Positions 1 to 7,199 of a DNA stretch of 8,242 bases are shown in pieces. The notes under the pieces are model-generated. The model did not search any database and was not told the DNA's origin. It was given only the letters and a program-made list of their open reading frames with translations. Made by a program: the position numbers and the translations under genes. Where the stretch lies: the NCBI GenBank assembly GCA_014382085.1, contig JACNKJ010000111.1:1-8242 (forward strand), written 5' to 3'. Position 1 is the first letter of the stretch. Each line of letters begins with the position of its first letter. Origin of the DNA: a bacterium. Lineage in GTDB: Bacteria; Krumholzibacteriota; Krumholzibacteriia; JACNKJ01.

Positions 1-1248
1 CTGGTGTTCTATCGCATGAAGATCGGTGCCGATCAGGTCGCCGGACTCGCCGAGGGTATTGGTGGCGACTTGAGCCTCTATGGCGGCGGAGAACTATTGC
101 ATAGCAATCGCGTGGAGCCCTACGGTCTCGGTTGGGTTCCCCCGCGGCTTCGCATGAGCAGCGTGGAGCGTTTATCCAAAACAAAGGGTGATTCCCATCC
201 TCTGAGCGAGCGAGACGAGGACGGGCGCTTCCAGCGCGCCCTTCTGACCTTGCCCGGTGTGGGAGGCGCGCCGGTGGGGGTGCTCAGCAGTCAGAATCCA
301 GCGGGCCGCGAGGATCGTAGTCTGGCCATGCGCCAGGCCACCGGGCAGGTTTTCGCCTTGGCCTCCTTGCTCTTACTCATGGCCCTGTCCCTGGGCGGAT
401 GGCTTTCCCGGCGAATCTTCGTGCCCATCCAGCGTCTGCAACTTGGCACACGACGTGTGGCAGACGGCGACTTCAGCGAGCGATTGGCGGAATCCGGAGG
501 CGATGAGATCGGCGAACTGGTTTCATCATTCAATCGCATGACCGATCACTTGGAAGAGGCCCAGCGCGAAGTGGTGCGCAAGAAACGACTGGAAGCCTGG
601 AGCGAAATGGCTCGGCAGGTAGCTCACGAGATCAAGAATCCGCTGACGCCCATCAAGCTTTCGGTTCAGCACATGGAGCGGGCCTGGCGCGATAAAAAAC
701 CCAACTTCGATGCTATTTTCAGCGACACCGTGGCCACGCTCTATGAGCAGGTGGAAATTCTCCGGCGCATCGCCCGCGATTTCTCCAGCTTCGGTCGCGG
801 CCAGAAACTGGAGATCAGCTCGGTGAATTTGCCCGAGTTGGCGGCTGAAGTGGTGGCGCCCTACGCCGGCTCGGCCCTTAAGGTGACAATGCCCGAGCCC
901 CTCGCGCTGAATGTGCGTGCCGATCGGGAGGCGCTGAGGAAGATCATTCTGAATTTGGTGGAGAACGCAAGGGAGGCCATGGAGGAGGGCGATCGTCTCG
1001 AATTGAATTGGCGGCGAGTGGAAATGGGTGTGGAGCTCAGTCTTCGGGATCATGGTCCGGGAATTCCCGAAGAGCTTCGCGATAGACTCTTCGAACCCTA
1101 TTTTTCCACCAAGACCTCGGGAACTGGACTGGGCCTGGCAATCTGCGCCCAGCTCAGCGAGGAGATGGGCGGGCAGCTGCGCATCGAAAATCATCCCGAG
1201 GGTGGTGCCATTTCCCTGCTCTGTCTACCGGAGGCCGTTGATGTTTAG
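1..1248 (+). CDS. NtrY-like membrane sensor histidine kinase (5'-partial)
   Basis: Membrane sensor kinase that would autophosphorylate on histidine and pass the phosphate to a response regulator. The frame is open through base 1, so the GTG at 4 is probably internal and the N-terminus lies outside the window; residues are numbered here from base 1 (415 visible). Residues 1-110 look like the end of an extracytoplasmic sensor domain, with an LSLYGGGELLHSN strand-turn-strand at 24-36 resembling the sensor region of NtrY-like kinases. One membrane helix spans about 115-135. HAMP follows at about 136-188 (P142, DEIGEL from 168). The H-box VAHEIKNPLTP carries phospho-acceptor His209. The ATP-binding domain has the N-box Asn322, the G1 motif DHGPGIP from Asp350, the F-box LFEPYF at 363-368 and the G2 motif GTGLGL from 374. 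All catalytic motifs are present, so it should be active. No response regulator follows; the next gene starts inside its last codons. Confidence 0.93.
   Translation: MVFYRMKIGADQVAGLAEGIGGDLSLYGGGELLHSNRVEPYGLGWVPPRLRMSSVERLSKTKGDSHPLSERDEDGRFQRALLTLPGVGGAPVGVLSSQNPAGREDRSLAMRQATGQVFALASLLLLMALSLGGWLSRRIFVPIQRLQLGTRRVADGDFSERLAESGGDEIGELVSSFNRMTDHLEEAQREVVRKKRLEAWSEMARQVAHEIKNPLTPIKLSVQHMERAWRDKKPNFDAIFSDTVATLYEQVEILRRIARDFSSFGRGQKLEISSVNLPELAAEVVAPYAGSALKVTMPEPLALNVRADREALRKIILNLVENAREAMEEGDRLELNWRRVEMGVELSLRDHGPGIPEELRDRLFEPYFSTKTSGTGLGLAICAQLSEEMGGQLRIENHPEGGAISLLCLPEAVDV
1230..1234 (+). promoter_or_regulatory. Ribosome binding site for the DUF4159 gene
   Basis: A perfect GGAGG core sits inside the kinase's last codons, 6 nt before the ATG at 1241. 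It decides the start of the downstream gene. The longer upstream extension of that frame, back to 1028, is only kinase DNA read out of frame. This start also puts a clean signal peptide at the N-terminus. Confidence 0.8.
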
Positions 1249-1891
1249 AATTCTCTTCCTGATCCTTCTTCTCGCCGCGCCTCTGGCCGCCACCGAGCTG
1301 CAAATCGGGCGCCTGCAATACGGCGGCGGCGGCGATTGGTACGCGGATCCCAGCAGCATTCCCAATTGGCTCGATGAAGTTGAGCGTCGTACTGGGCTGG
1401 AGGCCGCCGAGCGCGAAGTGGTGCTGCGTCCTCTGGATCCGGCGCTACGCCGCATGCCATTTGTCTACATGACCGGCCATGGGCAGCTGCGTTTCAGCGA
1501 GGAAGAGGAGAAAGCCCTGCGCGAATGGCTTGAGGGCGGGGGTTTCCTTTACGCCGACGACAACTACGGTATGGACCCCTCCTTCCGTATGGCCATGGGG
1601 CGGCTCTTCCCCGAAGCCTCACTGGAGCTTGTTCCGCAGGACCACCCCATCTATCATTCCTGGTACGAGCTTGTGGGGGTTCCCAAAATCCATGAGCATG
1701 ACGGGAAGCCGCCCCAGGGATGGGGCGTTTTCCTCGATGGACGTTTGTCGGTTTTCTATACCCATGAGGCCGATATCGGCGATGGCCTGGAAGATTCGAG
1801 TGTGCACAAGAACCCTCCCGAAAAACGTGAAGCGGCCTTCCGCATGGCCGTCAATGTTCTCTATTATGCCCTGACCCGGAACGAACAATGA
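1241..1891 (+). CDS. Exported DUF4159 domain protein
   Basis: A 216-residue secreted protein of the DUF4159 family; molecular function unknown. I chose the ATG at 1241 because a GGAGG lies 6 nt upstream and a signal peptide follows at once (MFRILFLILLLAAPLAA, cleavage near residue 17). The mature part is a single domain. Family-like motifs are the strand FVYMTGHG at 74-81 (His80), a following helix that begins with SEEE, and GGGFLYADDNYG at 99-110. After these come QDHPIY and a late block that includes FYTHEADIGDG. The alternating strand-helix pattern and the Gly-rich turn recall class I glutamine-amidotransferase-like folds such as ThuA, but the usual nucleophile position holds Asp107 rather than Cys, so amidotransfer is unlikely. 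It overlaps the kinase by 8 bp and the next gene by an ATGA. In other genomes DUF4159 genes often sit with MoxR/DUF58/vWA genes (from memory); those partners are not visible here. Confidence 0.88.
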   Translation: MFRILFLILLLAAPLAATELQIGRLQYGGGGDWYADPSSIPNWLDEVERRTGLEAAEREVVLRPLDPALRRMPFVYMTGHGQLRFSEEEEKALREWLEGGGFLYADDNYGMDPSFRMAMGRLFPEASLELVPQDHPIYHSWYELVGVPKIHEHDGKPPQGWGVFLDGRLSVFYTHEADIGDGLEDSSVHKNPPEKREAAFRMAVNVLYYALTRNEQ

Positions 1892-4800
1892 GCCCAGCCC
1901 ATGATGATCGATCCCGCGGACGCTTCGCGCGCCTGCTGAAAAGGGAGCTTAGCCGGTCCCGTCGTAGGCATTGGCTGGCCAGTCTGCCCTGGGTGAAACT
2001 GGCCCAGGGAATAACGGGTCTGATTTTCGCGCTTATCATCCGCTACCGGCCGCCGGCTGCGCCGTCATCGGGCGAAATCTTGTCCACGGTTTTTTGGATT
2101 CTCATTCTCCTTCCCGTGCTGCTCTCCCTGCTCTGGCCTTGGCGGCGTCTTCCTTCTGCCCAGCGCCTGTTGCGTGAGGTGGAAGGGCGCAGGAACAAAA
2201 GTCAGGTGCTTGAGACCGCGTCGGATCACGCCGTCGGGAGGCTGGACGGCAAGGGATACTCACCAGAAATTCTCGACTCGGTATTAAGTCGCGCGGTGGG
2301 CGAACTCGCGGAGGGATTGCCGGCGGCTTCGCAGTTGCCTCTACGATTTACCTTCGGCAGTCTTGGCCTTGTGGCTGTGGCGCTGCTTCTCATGCTGCTT
2401 CCTTCCTCGGCTGGAATTCGTCCTCTGGAATTCCTGGTCACGCCGGACGATCCGGCGCACTACGAAGAGCGCGCCTGGCTCGAAGTCTCGCCGGGGTCCG
2501 TGGAGTTGCTGGCCGGCAGCGATGTCGAACTGAAGGCGGCGGCGCAAAATCTGCCATGGCGTTTTTCCGGTCGGGTAAAACTCGAGATCGATCACACGGG
2601 AGATTTGCCTGTCGAGCTCACGCTCGAGAACCAGAACCTGAACTATGAACATGGACTGAAAGACATCCGCAGTAGTTTCGCCTATCGCTTCAGCCGAGGC
2701 CGGCAGCCGGGTGATTGGCATCGTGTGGATGTCTTCCATCCACCGGTACTTGATGCCTTGGAACTTAACGCTCATGCACCGGCTTACACGAATCTTCCGC
2801 CACAGTTCTTGGAGTTGCACTCGGGGGAAGTGACCCTTCCCGAAGGCAGCCGTTTGGAGTTGAGCGCGGCGGCGTCTTCGGAATTGTTCGAAGCCTGGTT
2901 GCGTTTCGAGGCGGGTGACTCACTTCCCCTTTCGGTGGAAGGGCGCAATATCCGGGGTGAGTTCCCGTTGAGCGAGGACCGTCGCATCGCGCTAGACTTG
3001 CTCGATATGCACGAGGTCAGAGGCCGGACCCCCTGGTTGCTAAAACTGAGAGCCCGTGCCGACCAGGGCCCTGAAGTGGATATCCTCGCTCCCGAACCCG
3101 ATGCCGAACTTAGCCGCGACATGCTAAACCGCGTGGACATCCTTGCCGCCGACGATTATGGCGTGGCCGCCCTGCGCCTTCGTGCTCAGGTGCTCGGCCG
3201 CCCCGACACTTTGAACATACCCGTTCCGGCAAGTGCTAAGCCCACGCCGCGTCGCGCCGAGCGTTTACTGTGGAACCTGGCGGGTCTGCAATTATTCCCG
3301 GGTGATGTCGTGGAATACTGGGCGGTGGTTTGGGACAACCGACCCGACAATCCCCAGTTTGCGCGTAGTGCCATTCATCGTTTGCAGCTGCCTTCCCTGC
3401 GCGAGCTTTTCGATGAGATCGATCGCGAGGACGTAGCCCGGAGCGAAAACCTGGACGAATTGCTCAAGGAAGGCCGGCAGATGCAGGAAGAGCTGCGTCA
3501 GTTGGAGGAAGAGTTGCGAGCCGATCCGGAAGTGGATTGGGAAAAGGAAGAGAAGCTGCAGGAGGCTTTCGAAAATCAGGAGGAGCTCACCGAAGAGCTT
3601 GCAGGTCTGTCCGATGAACTGCAGAAGCGCCTGGAAGAAATGGCCGCCAACGAACTTCTTCGTGAGGAAACCCAGGAGAAGTTGGAACAGATTCAGCAGA
3701 TGATGGAAGAGCTCAGCGGCACCGAAGCCGGAGAAATCCTGCGTCGCTTCGAGGAAATGTTGGCGGAGATGGATCCGGAAACGCTTCCCGATGAACTCGC
3801 TGAAATGCGCATGGACCAAGAAGCCCTGCTCGAGCAATTAGGACGCACCGAAGAGCTGCTGGAGCAGATCCTGCGAGATCAGAAAATGGACGCCTTGCTG
3901 CAACAGGCCGATGAATTGATGCAGCAGCAGGAACAGCTCAAGGAAGAAACCGAAGCGGCTGAGGACGGCGACGCTTCGGCGGAGGATATGAAATCCTTGG
4001 CTGAACGCCAGGAGGAGTTGGCGAAAGAAAGTGAATCGCTGGAGAAAGACGTGGCCGATGCCGCCGAAAAGTTGAAGGAAGACTTTCCCGAAATCGCCGA
4101 GGAAATGAGCGAGTCCGAAGAATCTCCATCCGAGAGCATGAACGAGGCCGCTGAAGAAATGCGCGAAGAGGCGGAGGAGAAACAGAAGCAGGATCAGCAA
4201 GCTCAGCCCCAGCAAGACATGCCCGAGTCAGGGGAAAACTCCGAGAAAAGCGATAGCGGGGAGTCTCAACAAGAAGCCATGAAACGCCTTCTCAAGCTCT
4301 ATTGGCGGGTAATGGAAGCGCAATCGAGCATGGCCTCGAAAATGGATTCCGAGGCCTTGGAAGGTCTTGAGCGTGTAACTCGCGAGGCTCTGGACTTTTC
4401 CAAAAGAGTGGAAGCGGGGCGAGAGGGTCTCGAGAACATTCACCAGTGGGGATCCCCGCAGGAAAACCTGGCCGGCGCTGCTCGCCGTCAAATGGATCTC
4501 TATCGAATCATTCAGCGCTTGCGCGCTGATATGCTCGAAATTGCCTCCAAGAGTATGGCCATCAGCCGCGTCGCCATGCGGGAAGCTTCTCGTGCGCAGG
4601 AATCCCTGGAATCCAGTGTGGCGGAACTGGAAGCGCAGCATGCGTCTCGCGGCTTGAGCGAATCCAATCAAGCGCTTCGCCACATGAACCTGACCGTGGT
4701 GGAACTGCTACACGGCGTTCAGCAAATGGGGCAGGGCGGAGGATCCTGCAACAATCCCATGGGACAGATGCAGTCCATGCTGCAGCAGCAGGAACAACTC

Positions 4801-5298
4801 AATAAAGATTCCCAGGGTATGAAGCAGCAGATGGGACAGGGTGGGCTCAGTGCGGAGCAGCGCGCGGGTATGCAGCGTCTGCGTGCAGAGCAGGAAGCCG
4901 TTAGGCGCGGTCTTGAGGAATTGGGTGGCGACGAGGCAAGCGAAATGCTCGGCAGCTTGGATCGGATCCTTGAGGAAATGCAGGATGTGGAGAAGGATCT
5001 TGAAGCCGGCCGCTTAACGGATGAAACCCTTCGTCGGCAGGAAAAGATCTTCGAGCGACTGCTGGACGCACAGCGCTCGCTGCATCGGCAGGACTTCAAG
5101 CGCGAACGTCAGAATCGAACCGGAGATGATCTAGCACCCCTTTGGCCTGAAGGCTTTGAGGGGGACGATCCCCTAGAGGCATTGCGCGAGGCCATTCGCC
5201 GTGGTCTGGGCGAGGAGTTGCCTCCGGAATACGAAGAGCTCATTCGCGAATACTATCGCGGATTGCTCGATGATCAGCGCGGGGAGAATCTACCGTGA
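1888..5298 (+). CDS. Giant membrane-anchored coiled-coil protein, DUF4175-like
   Basis: A 1136-residue membrane-anchored protein of unknown function, best matched by eye to DUF4175-like proteins. The start ATG overlaps the upstream stop as ATGA, with only a weak GGAA ahead, so coupled re-initiation is likely. The N-terminus is strongly basic (Arg-rich to residue 29). Predicted membrane helices lie at about 33-51, 64-84 and 155-174. Residues about 180-505 look beta-rich and Ig-like, with the DUF4175-type motif APAYTNLPPQ around Tyr300. From 508 to about 790 there is an almost uninterrupted Glu/Gln/Leu-rich coiled coil that becomes very acidic, with a disordered Ser/Glu/Gln stretch before 792. 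A second helical block runs from 792. A Gly/Met/Gln-rich loop at 945-986 holds the only cysteine (Cys954). A further conserved-looking helix around 1050-1070 precedes the C-terminal LPPEYEELIREYYRGLL. The bulk is probably periplasmic, serving as a scaffold or spacer; that role is inference. Confidence 0.85.
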   Translation: MSPAHDDRSRGRFARLLKRELSRSRRRHWLASLPWVKLAQGITGLIFALIIRYRPPAAPSSGEILSTVFWILILLPVLLSLLWPWRRLPSAQRLLREVEGRRNKSQVLETASDHAVGRLDGKGYSPEILDSVLSRAVGELAEGLPAASQLPLRFTFGSLGLVAVALLLMLLPSSAGIRPLEFLVTPDDPAHYEERAWLEVSPGSVELLAGSDVELKAAAQNLPWRFSGRVKLEIDHTGDLPVELTLENQNLNYEHGLKDIRSSFAYRFSRGRQPGDWHRVDVFHPPVLDALELNAHAPAYTNLPPQFLELHSGEVTLPEGSRLELSAAASSELFEAWLRFEAGDSLPLSVEGRNIRGEFPLSEDRRIALDLLDMHEVRGRTPWLLKLRARADQGPEVDILAPEPDAELSRDMLNRVDILAADDYGVAALRLRAQVLGRPDTLNIPVPASAKPTPRRAERLLWNLAGLQLFPGDVVEYWAVVWDNRPDNPQFARSAIHRLQLPSLRELFDEIDREDVARSENLDELLKEGRQMQEELRQLEEELRADPEVDWEKEEKLQEAFENQEELTEELAGLSDELQKRLEEMAANELLREETQEKLEQIQQMMEELSGTEAGEILRRFEEMLAEMDPETLPDELAEMRMDQEALLEQLGRTEELLEQILRDQKMDALLQQADELMQQQEQLKEETEAAEDGDASAEDMKSLAERQEELAKESESLEKDVADAAEKLKEDFPEIAEEMSESEESPSESMNEAAEEMREEAEEKQKQDQQAQPQQDMPESGENSEKSDSGESQQEAMKRLLKLYWRVMEAQSSMASKMDSEALEGLERVTREALDFSKRVEAGREGLENIHQWGSPQENLAGAARRQMDLYRIIQRLRADMLEIASKSMAISRVAMREASRAQESLESSVAELEAQHASRGLSESNQALRHMNLTVVELLHGVQQMGQGGGSCNNPMGQMQSMLQQQEQLNKDSQGMKQQMGQGGLSAEQRAGMQRLRAEQEAVRRGLEELGGDEASEMLGSLDRILEEMQDVEKDLEAGRLTDETLRRQEKIFERLLDAQRSLHRQDFKRERQNRTGDDLAPLWPEGFEGDDPLEALREAIRRGLGEELPPEYEELIREYYRGLLDDQRGENLP
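4720..4845 (+). repeat. Duplicated QQMGQGG heptapeptide in a Gly/Met/Gln loop
   Basis: The same heptapeptide QQMGQGG is encoded twice, at 4720-4740 and 4825-4845 (residues 945-951 and 980-986 of the coiled-coil protein). The two copies use different codons at several places, so this is a protein-level repeat, not a recent DNA duplication. Between them lie the protein's sole cysteine and a PMGQMQ segment. This marks a flexible break between two helical blocks. Confidence 0.6.
5281..5286 (+). promoter_or_regulatory. Ribosome binding site for the TPR gene
   Basis: GGGGAG lies 8 nt upstream of the GTG at 5295, within the last codons of the coiled-coil gene. It supports GTG as the true start, because the signal peptide begins directly at this codon (MRKLATFVILL). 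Confidence 0.7.
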
Positions 5299-7199
5299 GG
5301 AAGCTTGCCACGTTTGTTATCCTACTCACGGCGCTGTCCTTGGAAGCCCAGGAGGGTCTGCCCTCACCGCCGACACCCGTAGGAAACTTGGCCCAACGAA
5401 TTCGTTCGGGGCAAAGCCTCATGCGTACGCGTCCCGATCTTGCTCTCAACCTGTTTAAGCAACTTAACGAAGAGTATCCCGGGCAGGATCATCTGCTCTT
5501 CGAGTTGGCGCGGGCGCACATTCGATTGGAACAGTTCGACGAGGCCGAGGTCCTCCTGCGTGGCCTTCTTGAACGTTCTCCCATGTCACTTGGGATGGGT
5601 GCGGAGTTGGCGCGTCTGCTGCTTCGCACCGATCGCGAAGAAGAAGGTCGTCGACTTGCCGAAAGTATTTACCTTTCGGGAGCCATGCGTGCCGAGTCTT
5701 TCATGGCCTTGGCCGATCTCTACCGGAACGCCGATCGCTACGATCTCGCGGAAAACGCATACAAGCTTGGTCTTGAGCGTCTTTCCAGTCGGGATGAACG
5801 CGGACGGGCCCGTCTTATGGAAGGTCTGGTGGAGGAGTATTCCATAAGCGGTCGCCTGGACGCGATTCTCCTGGCTTTCGCCAATTGGAATAAGGACTAT
5901 GCCACTCACGCGCCCACTCGGGGCCTGGTTCGCGCCGCCGAGCGATTGCTTCGCGATCACGAAGACTTGTTCAGCTATCGCGCTCTGGCCGACAGTCTTT
6001 CCACCTCTCCTGCCTCGAATCGTCTTGCGCCTTTGCTGCGCGAAGTCTACTTCGCCGATTCCGACTGGCCATCCTACCTGCGCGAGGTGTCGAAGGTTTA
6101 CGCCGGCGACTTGATTGCCCGTCGCGCTTGGATGAAGAATGAAGCGCGTCGATGTCGGGATCATCCTCAGGTAGCTCGAGAAATATGGGAGACCCTGATG
6201 GCCGAACAGGCCGGTAGCCCCGAGGCCCGGCAGGCACGTTTGGCCCTCTTGGAGCTAGACCTGCATGACGACACCCGCGCCCGCTTGCTCGGCGGCAGCG
6301 GCGACGCGAGTCTTGCGGAAGAATTGCATGAATTGAGTCGCGTGGATTGGGGTATCCAAGAAAATTTGCAGATCTTCCTGCTGCGCCAAGAATTTTTGCG
6401 CACCCGCCTGGGCGATGCGGTGGCCGCGGAAGAGGCTTCGCGGGAAGCCTTGCTCAAACCTTTCAATTGGTTTCCGCGCGAAGAGATCTGGCGCTTGGAA
6501 GTGGAGTTGGGGCTCAACCTATTGGCTCAGGCTCACGATGATGAAGCCCACGCTTTGTTTGGATCTCTGAATGAAGGGTCACGCCCGCGTGAAGGCGAAG
6601 TGCTTCAAGGTCCTGCGGATTTTGGTCGCCGACTTCTTAAGCTGGAGAGTTACCTGTCCTCAAGTTTTCATCTTGCGCGCATGGATATTCTCGCCGGAGA
6701 GCTAAGCGCGGCCCAAGACAGTCTTGCCTCGCTCGCCAAAGAATACCCCGCCTCGCGTCAGGCAAATGATGCACTGGAAGACGCCCTCTTGCTCGCCGAG
6801 TCGGCCGGCTGGCCCGAGTCATTGGCAAAACTTCTGCGCGGCTCATTGGAGCTGGAAATACGGCAACAACCGGGGGCCGCCGCCGACCGCTTGGCTCTTT
6901 TTACCGAGGAATTTCCCGAAGATGAGTCGCTTCCCACACTGCTCTATCGCATGGGTATCCTCTATGAGCAGGCTTATCGATCAAGCGATGCACTGGACGC
7001 ATGGCTGCGGCTTGAGGCCCAGTTCCCCGAACATCATCGTGCGGCATCGGCCCTGGAGCGTGCCGCGCGCCTGGCCCTACGCATGGGCGACGTATCGCGC
7101 GCGCGAACTTTCGTGGATGAACTTCTTGATCGACATCCTGAGTGCACACAGATTCCAGGCCTGCGCGAATTGCGCGATCAGGTATCGGAGGACGCATGA
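5295..7199 (+). CDS. Exported TPR-type helical-repeat protein
   Basis: A 634-residue protein built almost entirely from paired helices, expected to act as a protein-protein interaction scaffold outside the cytoplasm. It starts at a GTG overlapping the previous stop (GTGA), behind a GGGGAG site. Residues 1-18 form a signal peptide (hydrophobic TFVILLTALSL, cleavage near LEA/QE). Recognisable TPR units lie at about 67-96 (ARAHIRLEQFDEAEVLL), 103-130 and 133-163 (ADLYRNADRYDLAENAY). Two more lie near the C-terminus at about 546-579 (YRMGILYEQAYRSSDALDAW) and 582-615, ending in a typical LLDRHPE. The middle, about 170-540, is helical and TPR-like but too degenerate to assign repeats by eye. There is no membrane anchor after the signal peptide and no lipobox. 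It may bind the coiled-coil protein or the exported neighbours, an inference from gene order only. Partner and exact family are unknown. Confidence 0.85.
   Translation: MRKLATFVILLTALSLEAQEGLPSPPTPVGNLAQRIRSGQSLMRTRPDLALNLFKQLNEEYPGQDHLLFELARAHIRLEQFDEAEVLLRGLLERSPMSLGMGAELARLLLRTDREEEGRRLAESIYLSGAMRAESFMALADLYRNADRYDLAENAYKLGLERLSSRDERGRARLMEGLVEEYSISGRLDAILLAFANWNKDYATHAPTRGLVRAAERLLRDHEDLFSYRALADSLSTSPASNRLAPLLREVYFADSDWPSYLREVSKVYAGDLIARRAWMKNEARRCRDHPQVAREIWETLMAEQAGSPEARQARLALLELDLHDDTRARLLGGSGDASLAEELHELSRVDWGIQENLQIFLLRQEFLRTRLGDAVAAEEASREALLKPFNWFPREEIWRLEVELGLNLLAQAHDDEAHALFGSLNEGSRPREGEVLQGPADFGRRLLKLESYLSSSFHLARMDILAGELSAAQDSLASLAKEYPASRQANDALEDALLLAESAGWPESLAKLLRGSLELEIRQQPGAAADRLALFTEEFPEDESLPTLLYRMGILYEQAYRSSDALDAWLRLEAQFPEHHRAASALERAARLALRMGDVSRARTFVDELLDRHPECTQIPGLRELRDQVSEDA
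7187..7192 (+). promoter_or_regulatory. Ribosome binding site for the AsnB-named family gene
   Basis: GGAGGA sits 3 nt before the ATG at 7196, inside the final codons of the TPR gene. The spacing is short but the core is strong, and the ATG is the one that gives a signal peptide directly. Confidence 0.6.

Noticed and set aside
526..1194. A 222-codon minus-strand open frame opposite the kinase.
   Set aside because: The + strand kinase has intact HisKA and ATPase motifs through this whole stretch. The antisense product shows no domain and is a codon-bias shadow.
1028..1240. An N-terminal extension of the DUF4159 frame upstream to 1028.
   Set aside because: It overlaps the kinase ATPase domain, is low-quality sequence rich in Ser/Arg/Pro, and would bury the signal peptide internally. 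The GGAGG and signal peptide favour 1241.
3292..4215. Two long, abutting minus-strand open frames rich in Leu and Phe (3292-3837 and 3838-4215), looking like membrane proteins.
   Set aside because: They lie opposite the Glu/Gln coiled coil. GAG, GAA and CAG codons read backwards give CTC, TTC and CTG, so a Leu/Phe-rich open frame is expected by composition. There is no plausible ribosome site or recognisable family.
3920..4796. A 16-bp direct repeat, TGCAGCAGCAGGAACA, at 3920-3935 and 4781-4796.
   Set aside because: Both copies encode QQQEQ-type coiled-coil sequence in the same gene and frame. Low-complexity Gln/Glu coding explains the match better than a mobile or recombination element.
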